Part shown: positions 7,197-16,537 of the stretch, piece after piece
Position numbering within the stretch: the stretch's first letter is position 1
Layout: every line of letters begins with the position of its first letter
Assembly (NCBI GenBank): GCA_027081405.1
Contig: JALWKO010000049.1
Span: 43,090-107,089, forward strand
Source: Campylobacteraceae bacterium
Lineage (GTDB): Bacteria > Campylobacterota > Campylobacteria > Campylobacterales > Sulfurovaceae
Direction: 5' to 3'
DNA length: 64,000 nt
Translations under genes and position numbers: made by a program
The notes under the pieces: model-generated
The model's database searches: none
What the model was told of the DNA's origin: nothing
What the model saw: only the letters and a program-made list of their open reading frames with translations

Positions 7197-8132
7197 ATGC
7201 CTCTGCTTTCGTATGGAAACATGACGAACCAAAAGCCTTCGGTGCTCGACTCCATCATCCTCCAGGGCGTGCACAGAACCCCGTTCCTGGAGTGGATGGG
7301 GCGGGGAAGCGTCGCCGCGCCCAAGCACTCCTGGATTCTCGATCGCTACCGCGAAGCGCGCGAAAACGCGAACCTCGAGGTGACCGGGCTGGAGGAGAAC
7401 ACCCAGGACACGAAGTACATGAAGGACAACGTTGTCCAGATCATCAAGAACGACTTCGGCCTTTCCAAGGAGGAGCTGAAAAACGCCAAATACGGCGAAC
7501 AGGAGTGGCCCTACCGCGTAGCCAAAGAGGGGAAGGAGCACACCAAGGACATCGAGTACGCGATCCTCGGCCTCCACAACGCTTCCGTCTACGACGGCTA
7601 TACCGCGGGGAGCAACTCGACCCCCGCAAAAATGGCCGGCATCTTCCACTTCATCGAAGACACCAACCGGAAGCACTTCGACACCAACGGGGACGGAACC
7701 GGGGACAAGACCGATCTGACCTACGACAAACTCAGCGAGGCCATTCAGCCCGTATGGGAGCGTGGCGGCCTTGAAGACGAGAGCTTCCAGCTCGTCTGTG
7801 GCCCGACGCTCAAAAAGGCGATCAACCGCTTTGCCGGGGACCAGTATTTCCGGCGTGTAAAAGAAGACGGAAAATTCGACCCCACCCTCTTCGAGCTCGA
7901 GACCGACTTCGGAACCGTTCGGGTCAAGATTCATCGACTCTTTGCCAACCCCAAGCTGGCCGACAAACTGCTCATCGGGCAGCTCAACGAGGCGCGGATC
8001 ATGTTCAAGTACATGACCGACTTCGAGGAAGTGCCCACCGACAAGACCGCCAAATTCGGACGGTACTACACCTCCTTGACCCTGGAGATGGCCCGTCCCG
8101 ACTATTTCGCCTGCGCCGACGGACTGAAGTAA
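7197..8132 (+). CDS. Major capsid protein, SU10-like (DUF5309 type)
   Basis: 311 residues, preceded by a strong AAAGGAGAG site and 111 bp after the scaffold gene, consistent with high independent expression. The layout fits the SU10/DUF5309 capsid family: an N-terminal VLDSIILQGVHRTPFLEWMG arm, a helical spine around residues 60-130, and a C-terminal beta section (FGRYYTSLTLEMARPDYF). It should build the HK97-fold head shell. The family call is by eye; the capsid role is well supported by context and length. Confidence 0.75.
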   Translation: MPLLSYGNMTNQKPSVLDSIILQGVHRTPFLEWMGRGSVAAPKHSWILDRYREARENANLEVTGLEENTQDTKYMKDNVVQIIKNDFGLSKEELKNAKYGEQEWPYRVAKEGKEHTKDIEYAILGLHNASVYDGYTAGSNSTPAKMAGIFHFIEDTNRKHFDTNGDGTGDKTDLTYDKLSEAIQPVWERGGLEDESFQLVCGPTLKKAINRFAGDQYFRRVKEDGKFDPTLFELETDFGTVRVKIHRLFANPKLADKLLIGQLNEARIMFKYMTDFEEVPTDKTAKFGRYYTSLTLEMARPDYFACADGLK

Positions 8133-8141
8133 GGGGGGCGC

Positions 8142-8549
8142 ATGACCTGGGGCGAGGTGCGCGATTTCGTCTCTTTGTCGCTCAAGGGCGACAACAGCAA
8201 TGCGGACCCGAAGCCGATCCACCTGAAGATGGCGATCATGGAGATCGAGACGCTCTGCGAACCCCGGGAGTACCGCGCCCAATACACCGGAGCGGAAACG
8301 GACGTTTTTCGGCTTCTCCCTCCTCTCGACGTCGATGAGGAGGCCAATGAGTATTTGAAGATGCCGGATATTCCCGCCGCTCTCGGCGACGATGATCCGG
8401 TCCCGATCGACCCGGGACTCGAGCCTGCCGTGATCTATATGGTCGCATCGTTTTTTTCCCATAAAAGCCGCGACTACTACGAAGCGAAAGCGAAGCGGAT
8501 CATCGACATTTTCGTATCGAACGAGCGGCCAGAGAGTCAATTCCGATAG
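8142..8549 (+). CDS. Probable head completion / head-tail adaptor protein
   Basis: 135 residues. It begins MTWGEVRDFVSLSLKG and has helical C-terminal residues (AVIYMVASFFSHKSRDYYEAKAKRII) like those of small adaptor proteins that bind under the portal. It follows the capsid gene by 9 bases, the usual place for such a gene. No strict signature is visible. Confidence 0.5.
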   Translation: MTWGEVRDFVSLSLKGDNSNADPKPIHLKMAIMEIETLCEPREYRAQYTGAETDVFRLLPPLDVDEEANEYLKMPDIPAALGDDDPVPIDPGLEPAVIYMVASFFSHKSRDYYEAKAKRIIDIFVSNERPESQFR

Positions 8550-8606
8550 CCGGGCGCAGCTTCCTCCTTCGCCTCCTGTGACATACGCCCAGCGCCCGGC
8601 TATCGG
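8543..8606 (+). other. Long intercistronic hairpin
   Basis: The 15-base arm at 8543-8557 is perfectly complementary to 8592-8606, with a 34-base loop. It overlaps the last codons and stop of the adaptor gene and lies before the first fibre gene. There is no T-tract, so it is more likely an RNA processing, stability or attenuation structure between head and tail genes than a classical terminator. Confidence 0.6.
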
Positions 8607-8644
8607 AGCGGACCAGCTCATAAAATCACCCGAAAGGACTTCAG

Positions 8645-9580
8645 ATGAATGAAATGCAAACGCTGATCGAGCAGATCGGAAAGCACTGGGGATGGGAAGT
8701 CGGCGACAAGGTGCGCCAGGAGATTCAGGCGGTGCTTGCTGCTGAAGACGTGGACATCAAGCAGCTTCAAAGCGCGATCCAGACGATCCAGGGACTGCTG
8801 GACGCAGACCCCAGCACCGAAGAGTTCGACGTCGGCCAAAACATCGTCACCCAGTTGAGCGACCACCTCTCCCGCATCACCGGGCTCGAGACCGACATGA
8901 ACCGGCTGAAGGGGGACGAAACGGTAGCCGGGTCGGTCGCGTATGCCGTCAAACAGGAGCGGGACCGTGCCCAGGCCGTAGAAGCACAGCTGCGGCAGGA
9001 TACCGACGCCAACACCGCCGCAATCAACACCCTCAACGGTGATGAAACCGTAGAGGGGTCCGTCGCAAAAAAAGTGAAAGACGCGGTTGACGCCGAAGCT
9101 GCGGCCCGCACGCAAGCCGACGCGGCCCTCCAGGCCCAGATCGACGAGATCACCGGCGGAAGCGGAAATTCGCTCTCCAGCATCCAAGGCGAACTGGACG
9201 CAACCCAGGCCGGGGCCGGGCTGAATGGCGACGGCAGCTACACCGCCGACCAGAACGCCAACTACATCAAGGACGCCACCAGCCTGATGGATGCCGACAA
9301 AAAGCTGGATGCGGCCATCAAGAACGTGGAGACTCAAGCCGCCGCGCAAGCCAAGGCCGCAGAGTCGAATGCGAAACAGTACGCCGACGATACTTTCGTC
9401 ACCAAGGCGCAGATCGCGAGCATCAGCGCCGCCACGCTGGCGTCTATCTTCCGCCACGCTCTCGACTGCGGATTCGACGGCAAGCCCAAAGACGACGTAC
9501 TCAACGGTACGGGTGACTGTGCCACCGCAAACGGAGGCTCCGGCGACGGAGGAGACGGCGATGACGGCGCCGTAATCTAA
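8645..9580 (+). CDS. Coiled-coil tail/neck fibre protein
   Basis: 311 residues. It contains a tandem repeat built around LNGDETVEGSVAKKVKDAVDAEA (and RLKGDETVAGSVAYAVKQERDRAQ), a module common in trimeric phage fibres and whiskers. It is followed by Ala-rich coiled coil (residues about 215-260) and a Gly/Asp-rich C-terminal tail ending DDGAVI. It opens the tail gene block and has its own AAAGGA site. It likely assembles as an elongated trimer on the virion surface or neck. Confidence 0.6.
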   Translation: MNEMQTLIEQIGKHWGWEVGDKVRQEIQAVLAAEDVDIKQLQSAIQTIQGLLDADPSTEEFDVGQNIVTQLSDHLSRITGLETDMNRLKGDETVAGSVAYAVKQERDRAQAVEAQLRQDTDANTAAINTLNGDETVEGSVAKKVKDAVDAEAAARTQADAALQAQIDEITGGSGNSLSSIQGELDATQAGAGLNGDGSYTADQNANYIKDATSLMDADKKLDAAIKNVETQAAAQAKAAESNAKQYADDTFVTKAQIASISAATLASIFRHALDCGFDGKPKDDVLNGTGDCATANGGSGDGGDGDDGAVI

Positions 9581-9589
9581 GGGGGCGAA

Positions 9590-9988
9590 ATGGCACTCTA
9601 CAAAAAAGAGGTCCTGGTGCGGCCCAATTCTACCGCCGACTTCGAGGCGGCGATGAGCTTCGCGCAAAACTGGCTGATGAACACCTTCCAGGACAAGGCA
9701 ACCAACAAAGACGAGAACGGAAACTACATCGACTACTTTTTCGCCGACGTCTTTTTCGCACCCGGTCATGCGCTGGGCGGACAGACGTGGAGAATCTTCA
9801 CCCCTCCGTGCGCGGACAAGTATTCGATGACCCCCGATCCGAACACCGGGCGGATCGAGTTCAAGATCGCCGATTTGGCCGGTTTGCAAAGCCAGATCGC
9901 CGCAAACGCGAATGAAATTTCCGATCACGAGTCGCGCATCCAGGCGCTGGAAAACAGCTCCGATGAAGTCGAAGCAACTGTAATCTAA
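9590..9988 (+). CDS. Phage tail-region protein, unknown
   Basis: 132 residues, 9 bases after the previous gene. Residues 1-95 look globular with aromatic beta segments (YIDYFFADVFFAPGHALGGQTW). The C-terminal part is helical (LAGLQSQIAANANEISDHESRIQALEN) and could trimerise. It ends EATVI, like the DGAVI end of its neighbour. Probably structural; no family recognised. Confidence 0.5.
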   Translation: MALYKKEVLVRPNSTADFEAAMSFAQNWLMNTFQDKATNKDENGNYIDYFFADVFFAPGHALGGQTWRIFTPPCADKYSMTPDPNTGRIEFKIADLAGLQSQIAANANEISDHESRIQALENSSDEVEATVI

Positions 9989-10002
9989 AAAAAGGAGAAA
10001 TT

Positions 10003-10572
10003 ATGCCCACACCTATGAACTTGACCCTGAGAGCCGAAAAAGGCGCCCCCCTGACCCACGACGAAATGGATGCCAACTTCCTTGCATTGGCGTCGATGTT
10101 TTCGGGGGATGATCGCTACTTCCTCCCCGTGATGGTCGATGCAAGTGGGGAGCCTGCCGCTATCGACTACGAAACCGTACTGTGTACCGTCGATCCCGAC
10201 AATCCGGACTTTACCGCCACTACCCCACAGAACCCGTCATTCATATGCCATGTTCGTGGTAGCGTCATCGCGTTTTCCGAAGACGATAACGGGATCGTTA
10301 CGGAAGGGGACAACGCATTCACCAAATACGACATTAACGAGATGATGCTCGTTTCGGTAGAGATCGACAAGGACGGAAAGCTGGTTCCGACTGTAACCGG
10401 TGGGAGCGATAACGTGACGATCGAATATTACGAAGACGACGACGACAACCCCCGCAGGGAATTTGATCTGAAATTCACATTCGACGGTCACAACCGCGCC
10501 TTCGGGAGCGTGTTCGTGACGGTATACGTGGCAGAGCCTGACGGCTTCAACTTTGAAGAAATGTTTGCATAA
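10003..10572 (+). CDS. Tail fibre-associated protein
   Basis: 189 residues. The N-terminal motif GAPLTHDEMDANFLAL is the short segment found near the start of many phage tail fibre and appendage proteins. The remainder is a beta-rich, acidic domain with a run of five Asp residues around residue 145 and a final FNFEEMFA. A clear AAAGGAG site precedes the ATG. Likely a fibre connector or small appendage subunit. Confidence 0.55.
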   Translation: MPTPMNLTLRAEKGAPLTHDEMDANFLALASMFSGDDRYFLPVMVDASGEPAAIDYETVLCTVDPDNPDFTATTPQNPSFICHVRGSVIAFSEDDNGIVTEGDNAFTKYDINEMMLVSVEIDKDGKLVPTVTGGSDNVTIEYYEDDDDNPRREFDLKFTFDGHNRAFGSVFVTVYVAEPDGFNFEEMFA

Positions 10573-10581
10573 GGCGAGCTT

Positions 10582-11055
10582 ATGAGCAGCTATGTAGAGC
10601 CTGGCTACGTTGAGTCCGGATATTTTGAGGGGGATAGCGTATTGTCCATTCCCCCCGGTCCGATCGCCTTGCGCTTTTTTATCGCGCAGGGGGCTACGGC
10701 GGTGGAGGACGCGATCAAAAACGCTACGCCGGGCAGTGGAGAGATCGCCGTCGTTTATATGCCGGATGCGGGGAAAACGGTCCTGTTTGACGGGGAAAAT
10801 ACCGCCGTCATGGTCGGGGCGCCAAGCCAGGATGAGATCATCGCGGCGGTAAGCACGCCGACGTATGTGAACATGGTCGCACAGACGGTCCAGAACAGCG
10901 TATCCGTGAATATGAGCGCGTGCATCAAAGATTCCGGCGGCTCCATAGTCTCGGATGCTACGGTTCGACGAATCGACAATACAACATTCGAGGTTGAGAT
11001 CCCGCAAAATCTCGTCGGCACTCAATATCGGATCGTGCTCGGCGAACAATGCTAA
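10582..11055 (+). CDS. Phage tail-region protein, unknown
   Basis: 157 residues, 9 bases after the previous gene. The start MSSYVEPGYVESGYFEGD has a Tyr/Gly/Glu repeat. The rest is beta-rich and ends with VGTQYRIVLGEQC. No motif is recognised. The context is a run of appendage genes, so a structural role is likely. Confidence 0.5.
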   Translation: MSSYVEPGYVESGYFEGDSVLSIPPGPIALRFFIAQGATAVEDAIKNATPGSGEIAVVYMPDAGKTVLFDGENTAVMVGAPSQDEIIAAVSTPTYVNMVAQTVQNSVSVNMSACIKDSGGSIVSDATVRRIDNTTFEVEIPQNLVGTQYRIVLGEQC

Positions 11056-11067
11056 GAGGGGACATCT

Positions 11068-13791
11068 ATGGGGTGTGACGCATTTGTGAAATTCGGGGAC
11101 GGGGAAGTTGCGATCCCAGACGAGCTTAGGGAACGATTCCCCGATATCGAGATCGAGGTGGTGTCGGACACGACGATTCGGATCAAGAACGTCTGCGGCG
11201 CGGATGTTGGATTCGGAAGCGAAATCGTCCCTGCCGCGGAGGGGGCGTTTTGGGCAAACGTATCACACGGTCCAAACGTAGGGAGGATCGCCACGAGCTA
11301 TGAGGGAGACGTCACCGGGCCGTGCCCCCCAAAGCTGGTGGCGTTTTATGCTAACGCGGACGACGCCCCGCCGTTCCTTGACATCCGAGATAGGCGCTGT
11401 GATATCCCACCGATGATCGGGATGTTCATCACGGCTCCCGTTCTTGAGCATTTCACCACGGACGGGGTGACAGACTTCGACGCTCTCGAGCAGTGGGTGT
11501 ACGACAGTCTTCCCCGTGATCCGTACGGTAATCTCGAAACGAGTTACGGCGTTGACGCGCATTACGCGATTATGTCGTTGCGGTCTACACCACAGGAGAA
11601 AATCAACGAATACCTCCAGGCCAATGCTGATCCGATCGCGGCGTACAATGCGATCGTCGAGATGGCTGATATTTTCTATCGGGCCAATCCGACCGATTCA
11701 AGGCAGATCAATTTCACGTTCCGTCCGTGTACTGGAGGCTCCGGCGGAGGAGGCGCTATCGACGCAAGCTTCATCGGGAGCTACAACAGAGACGAGCCCT
11801 ATATCGGGCTCCGTATCAATTTCGGTCAATCGTTTCCCGACGCAGACAAGCTTGAACAGCGAGACTATATCGTTGTGACGCCGGATATTTCCGCCGTCTA
11901 TTCCGCTCCATGCGGCAAATCCTTCGGCCCTGTGGACGACGTAAGCTGGGGGCTTCCAGCGCCACCGAGCACGACCATCAGCTACAATCCAGACAATAAA
12001 ACGGCAACAGTTGTCGTAGAGGAGGAGGGAAGGTGGTTCGACGCCGCGATCGCGATCATTCAGGCATTTATGGCGTATCCGGAGCTTGAGGAACTTCAAG
12101 TCCACGTCAGAATGAGAGATGACCGGAAAACGTACAATGTTTTTGAATACCGTGCGTCCGGCCCTGATTTGGGGCTTTGGTATGCGCATAGTATATCGGA
12201 CAACGAAGGCGGCGGATATCGGCAGCTTGATGAAGCAGGCTATATGCTAATGCGAACTCTTGAGCATATTTTGGCTTTTGACCGTTGCGGGCATGTTCCC
12301 GCCCCGGAAAACATCCGGATGCCTGCTCCAGCCAAAGATGGCATCCTGTACTACCCCGGTAAAATTTCCAATAAAATCAGGAGACTTACAGTTACCCCGT
12401 CCTCCTGGGGTGATTTAGCAGGAGGACTCCTGATTCAGTCTAAGCATATTGAGTATTTTTATTGCGAGGGTGTTGAATATTCCATAGGTGACGACGGAAC
12501 GTCTACAATCATACTTAGAGATATAGGCGAACATGCTTATATCAATGCAGGGATCGCGGTGCACAAAAAAGCAGACGTATGCGAAATTGTTACCCTTGAA
12601 AATAGCGGCTTTGTAGCTCTTGCGCACACAGCCATCCAGAATGGGTGTGAAGTCGTCAATTTTTATGTTGGTTGGGCTGCGGCGCGACTGAAGGACGGAG
12701 TCCTTAAACTTGACTACATGACTTATGATGTGGCAAACATTGGCATGCCGACGCTGATGGCTGCCGGGTTTCGGAGGTTTTATGAAGTTGGCACAGATTG
12801 GCCGGAATTTAATCTCGCTGAGTTGGTCACGGATAAGTATGACATGCTTCCGGTCCTCTATGAGCATGGGGGGACGGCTGAACGGTATGTCTTTAATAAT
12901 CTTACAAGAAAGGTCTTTCGTTCCACAATTCGCTTCGGCGGCCTTCTTGACGAGTGCCCAGATTTTCTCGAGGAGATGCCGCTTTGGTATGGGGGGCCGC
13001 CAGACTTTATTTCTGTAAACGGAGTGTCGCTCTCCGATACGGCCTCTCTGACTAAAGCTCTTTACGAAGATGATAATGTTGTTGTGTCGATTGCCGGAGG
13101 CGAGCCGGATGGAAAAATTGTCGATCGCATCCAGCGCCTTTTCTCGGCGCTCTCGGAGTATCTTAAGTCTGGATTCGGCATAGATGCCACCCCACGAGAA
13201 ACAGTTCTTAGCTTCGGGCCCGCATTCGTTTTGAGTCTCCTTCAAAATTCAGACAAGGCTTTTAGCGGTGGGGTTATTGAGGCGCGTGTTTACGACCGTG
13301 GAGAGGACGTTTTCGATGGGGACGATGACACAGGTTGCAAAATTAGGGCAAAAATAACATGGGACGTTGATGAATGCACCATTCAGACCGAATCGTGGGT
13401 TGTTCTAAATACCATTGACCTGTATAACAAAACACACTTTCTTGGCGACGACTGGAAAGTGGTCGGGTCTGGCGATGGATGGTTGTCTGTGGCCTTCTAT
13501 TGCATGGGTGAAGGCGAGGATGCCACACGACCATGCAAAACTGCACACGTGCAAAATCCTTATCAAATCAACGATGAGACGGTGCCATGCGGCGAAACAG
13601 CCCCTCCGCCTGAGCCGATCGAAGAGCCGACGATCCATCGCGGAATGCGGGTGGAGTACACGCTCACGAAGATGGACGACGGAAGTGTGTCTGTTGGGTA
13701 TACGGCGTACGACGAAGAGGATAACGATATTACGGATCAAATCACCACCCTTCAAGTTGGGGACAAGTTCATGTATAAAGGAGCTTTCTGA
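11068..13791 (+). CDS. Large tail appendage / candidate receptor-binding protein
   Basis: 907 residues, the largest of the tail block. The first roughly 230 residues include a Gly/Ser linker (CTGGSGGGGAID at about 225). The middle (about 450-640) has short repeated beta-strand and turn segments (for example VTLENSGFVALAHTAIQNGCEVVNFYVGWAAARL) that could form a solenoid. The C-terminal part (about 700-907) is beta-rich and cysteine-containing. DNA from about 12200 to 13550 is visibly more AT-rich than neighbouring tail genes, as expected when a host-range module is exchanged. Its stop overlaps the next ATG (TGATG). Function is inferred from size and place. Confidence 0.5.
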   Translation: MGCDAFVKFGDGEVAIPDELRERFPDIEIEVVSDTTIRIKNVCGADVGFGSEIVPAAEGAFWANVSHGPNVGRIATSYEGDVTGPCPPKLVAFYANADDAPPFLDIRDRRCDIPPMIGMFITAPVLEHFTTDGVTDFDALEQWVYDSLPRDPYGNLETSYGVDAHYAIMSLRSTPQEKINEYLQANADPIAAYNAIVEMADIFYRANPTDSRQINFTFRPCTGGSGGGGAIDASFIGSYNRDEPYIGLRINFGQSFPDADKLEQRDYIVVTPDISAVYSAPCGKSFGPVDDVSWGLPAPPSTTISYNPDNKTATVVVEEEGRWFDAAIAIIQAFMAYPELEELQVHVRMRDDRKTYNVFEYRASGPDLGLWYAHSISDNEGGGYRQLDEAGYMLMRTLEHILAFDRCGHVPAPENIRMPAPAKDGILYYPGKISNKIRRLTVTPSSWGDLAGGLLIQSKHIEYFYCEGVEYSIGDDGTSTIILRDIGEHAYINAGIAVHKKADVCEIVTLENSGFVALAHTAIQNGCEVVNFYVGWAAARLKDGVLKLDYMTYDVANIGMPTLMAAGFRRFYEVGTDWPEFNLAELVTDKYDMLPVLYEHGGTAERYVFNNLTRKVFRSTIRFGGLLDECPDFLEEMPLWYGGPPDFISVNGVSLSDTASLTKALYEDDNVVVSIAGGEPDGKIVDRIQRLFSALSEYLKSGFGIDATPRETVLSFGPAFVLSLLQNSDKAFSGGVIEARVYDRGEDVFDGDDDTGCKIRAKITWDVDECTIQTESWVVLNTIDLYNKTHFLGDDWKVVGSGDGWLSVAFYCMGEGEDATRPCKTAHVQNPYQINDETVPCGETAPPPEPIEEPTIHRGMRVEYTLTKMDDGSVSVGYTAYDEEDNDITDQITTLQVGDKFMYKGAF

Positions 13792-15293
13792 TGTTGCCCA
13801 GGAGAACGGATTATAGTGGAGTGCTGATTAATTGGGACCCGGATGCAAGGAGATTTGTTGTTCGCCCAAAATATCCAGACCAAAGTATAACCCCGCTGAT
13901 CGGCCTCGGAAATGCCGCCATTCAGTTCAATATGGACCATCCGCCTCAAACGGTCGTTGCACCGATTACCGGCGAAGCGGATACGGCAAACGGGCTTGCT
14001 CCGCACAGCTTCTTTCCTTTGCATTCCCCAATTGTCGCGGCGAAGAATGTGGCGTATCGGGAAAACGTCCATATCACCGGACTCAACGGGGGGGCGGATA
14101 TCTCATTCTACGAAGCGGATTCTACCGTCGTGCTTGATTCGGTTAAGGATGCCGGTGTGATAGGAAACGGATGCAACTCAAAGCGAGGATTCATTCACGG
14201 AAGCGTAGACGGACAGTATTGGCGCCTCGATACGGTTATGGGGTTCTTCCCGGATGGAGTCAGCGGAACAAAGGTCGCGGTTGTATCCGGGGGGTATGGC
14301 GCCAAATACGTACACGCATTGGCATCCGATGGGTCGATCAAAATCGTAGCAATTGATCCGAACGGTGCAACGCACTTGGTCACGAACGAAGAAGTGCTCG
14401 AGCCGATCATGAGCCGTGTGGACAACGGATGCAAAATCGTCGAGATTGCAGGCAGCAAGAACACGCTGAAGGTGCGACTTGATGACGGACGGCTTATGAA
14501 TTTCATATACAGTGGGGCTGATCCTACGGCGGTATATGTAGGCACGGTCAGGGATATTGGTCGCGTGACGCGAAACGGTGAATATCGGTACAAGGGCGAA
14601 TATTATCACAGCGGACACGGCGACGCGCCGATCTATCCGCTGCTGGAGGGGAATATCCTCTACGTAATGGAGGCGGGAAGCACAGATATCGTCGTAAAAA
14701 TCGACAATCGGCCCGGGGATACACTGGCGACGATTCGCGGGGTGGATTTTGTCCTGATGGACGACGGCAGGATCGGGGTGCATACGCCATCGGGCTTGTC
14801 TCCAGTCTTGTCCATATCGGACTTTGCAATGCAGATGAAAATCCCAGGGGAGCCGTATTCCGCGTGCCCAGAGTGTTGCTATGGCCTATCGGGGCCTCAA
14901 GAAAGCTATCTCAAAAGCATCGGGATAGAGTGCGTCCACTCAAGCTGGAGTGGAGAAGGCGCCACCGGCCACGTCGTCGCCGGACATGTGGCCGACTTTA
15001 GTTACAGGGAGCGTCCGACCGGGTATATGAGGCAAGTAAGCGCCCTTATCGTTTCGACAGAGGCCGGAAACTTGATCCTCAAAAACGGGGCGCTCGAGCC
15101 GCTTGCCGATCACACGCAGGTTATATCCGGGGCGGATTTGGTGGCCGCCTTGTATCAGCATACGCTCTCAGACGACAAAATTCCCGTTACGTCAAACGAT
15201 GGGGTGTTTACGTCTCATGCAGTAGGTGACGGCTTGTTCCTGAGCTTTTCGGAGTGGCCATACGAAGAGGTAGACCCGACTGAGGGGGAGTAA
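13791..15293 (+). CDS. Beta-rich tail protein, possible propeller
   Basis: 500 residues, translationally coupled to the gene before it. It consists of repeated strand-turn units with DG or NG turns (SDGSIKIVAIDPNGATHLV; LDDGRLMNFIYSG; MDDGRIGVHTPSG), the look of a beta-propeller or similar repeat fold. A cysteine pair (YSACPECC) lies near residue 357. It may be distantly related to the 442-residue protein at 18800, which has similar VAVVSGG and VTRN segments. Probably part of the tail tip or appendages. Confidence 0.5.
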   Translation: MLPRRTDYSGVLINWDPDARRFVVRPKYPDQSITPLIGLGNAAIQFNMDHPPQTVVAPITGEADTANGLAPHSFFPLHSPIVAAKNVAYRENVHITGLNGGADISFYEADSTVVLDSVKDAGVIGNGCNSKRGFIHGSVDGQYWRLDTVMGFFPDGVSGTKVAVVSGGYGAKYVHALASDGSIKIVAIDPNGATHLVTNEEVLEPIMSRVDNGCKIVEIAGSKNTLKVRLDDGRLMNFIYSGADPTAVYVGTVRDIGRVTRNGEYRYKGEYYHSGHGDAPIYPLLEGNILYVMEAGSTDIVVKIDNRPGDTLATIRGVDFVLMDDGRIGVHTPSGLSPVLSISDFAMQMKIPGEPYSACPECCYGLSGPQESYLKSIGIECVHSSWSGEGATGHVVAGHVADFSYRERPTGYMRQVSALIVSTEAGNLILKNGALEPLADHTQVISGADLVAALYQHTLSDDKIPVTSNDGVFTSHAVGDGLFLSFSEWPYEEVDPTEGE

Positions 15294-15360
15294 TGCGACA
15301 AAACGCTATCGGTGTATTGCCCGATAACACCATAAACTAATCGAAAAAAAGGAGAGAGCC

Positions 15361-15927
15361 ATGACTGTTCGGAACACCGGAGAAAATTTCAATCTTGTCG
15401 TTTCGACGAAGCGGACCGTGATCGGGGCAGTGCCTCAAGATTGGATGGTTTACTATGCTCCGGCGGATGATCTTGCGAATCAAACCTCTGTGCCCGGAGA
15501 CGTGCAGGAAGCTGTGGAGGAAATCGCATCCGGGAGCGCTCATAGCGCAACGCTGACACAGCCCGCAGGATGGGGCTCCAGGCTGCTGCACATCGACGAT
15601 CAAAACTCCACCCTCCAGGAGGGGGACGTGATCGAATACGCCACCGGGAAGTACGGCTACGTTATGCGCATTGTCGGCTCGAAGCTCTACCTCAAACGCC
15701 CGATTCGAGCCAACCTCAATGCCGGGGATACGCTGACTCAGGTCGGCAACACCGGAGAGTATATGACCCCCACGATCTCCATCGGGACCGCAGGGGAGTA
15801 TCTGGTTACCGTGGAGGCCCCAGACTACGGGATTATGGTTTCGGAGCGGGTCAAGGTGGTCGATCCTTCGTCTGGAAGCCAACCCGACCCGGACGCTCCC
15901 GATGACGCGGTGGCCGTAGCGTACTGA
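15361..15927 (+). CDS. Phage tail-region protein, unknown
   Basis: 188 residues with an AAAAAGGAGAG site. An N-terminal domain of about 60 residues (KRTVIGAVPQDWMVYYAPADDLAN) is followed by a beta-rich section with Gly-Asp turns (LQEGDVIEYATGKYGYVMRIVGSKLYLKRPI) that resembles small carbohydrate-binding or fibre-tip folds. It has an acidic Pro-rich end. No firm family. Confidence 0.5.
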   Translation: MTVRNTGENFNLVVSTKRTVIGAVPQDWMVYYAPADDLANQTSVPGDVQEAVEEIASGSAHSATLTQPAGWGSRLLHIDDQNSTLQEGDVIEYATGKYGYVMRIVGSKLYLKRPIRANLNAGDTLTQVGNTGEYMTPTISIGTAGEYLVTVEAPDYGIMVSERVKVVDPSSGSQPDPDAPDDAVAVAY

Positions 15928-15928
15928 C

Positions 15929-16537
15929 ATGGTGCTACGGATCGAGACGAGCGGAATCACGAGGGGGAGGGAGTTCTCCCTTTATGCCTTTTCCGATTCC
16001 GTCCCCGCGATCGAGGCGTATGCCTACAATCCAGTGACCCGCGAAGTTGTGCCGCTGGATTGTGTGCATGGCAAATACGGAATGTTGCACAGGTTTGAAG
16101 CCGTCGCTCCCCATTTCGACGGCTTTTTAATGGCGAAGATCGGACGGCAAAAGATCGTGAAACGTATCGGCACCCCGATCCAGATCGCGTTGGTAGTCGG
16201 GTGGAAGGAGGGGTATACCGCATTCTACAAAGCGTTCGACTATCAGGGGAATGTGATCGGAGAGGGGGCGATGGATCATCTCGTCGGTCCGTTCTTTGCC
16301 TGCTCGATCCCGGACGATGCCGTAATGATGGAGGCGGCTGGTAAGCGTTTCCTTGTCAATCGAAACATCAGCCGCATGAATTACAGGATCACGATGGAGG
16401 GCGGGGAGCTCCATTCGAGCTTCGATCCTGCGATACTTGGAAACGTTGACCTGCCCGACGTGACATTTGAAGGGGCTGAGCTGGGAGACGTCACACTCGA
16501 TTCTACGCTTCCGAATATCACGATCGAGGAGTTGTAA
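15929..16537 (+). CDS. Phage tail-region protein, unknown
   Basis: 202 residues, starting one base after the previous stop. It is beta-rich throughout and ends with short repeated strand motifs (GNVDLPDVTFEGAELGDVTL, then DSTLPNITIEEL) that could form a small beta-helix or trimer tip. Its stop overlaps the ATG of the next gene (TAATG). Confidence 0.5.
   Translation: MVLRIETSGITRGREFSLYAFSDSVPAIEAYAYNPVTREVVPLDCVHGKYGMLHRFEAVAPHFDGFLMAKIGRQKIVKRIGTPIQIALVVGWKEGYTAFYKAFDYQGNVIGEGAMDHLVGPFFACSIPDDAVMMEAAGKRFLVNRNISRMNYRITMEGGELHSSFDPAILGNVDLPDVTFEGAELGDVTLDSTLPNITIEEL

Noticed and set aside
15293-15340. 15-codon ORF starting in the TAATG overlap after the 500-residue tail gene
   Set aside because: Too short to support, no domain or membrane segment; it may be chance between two genes.
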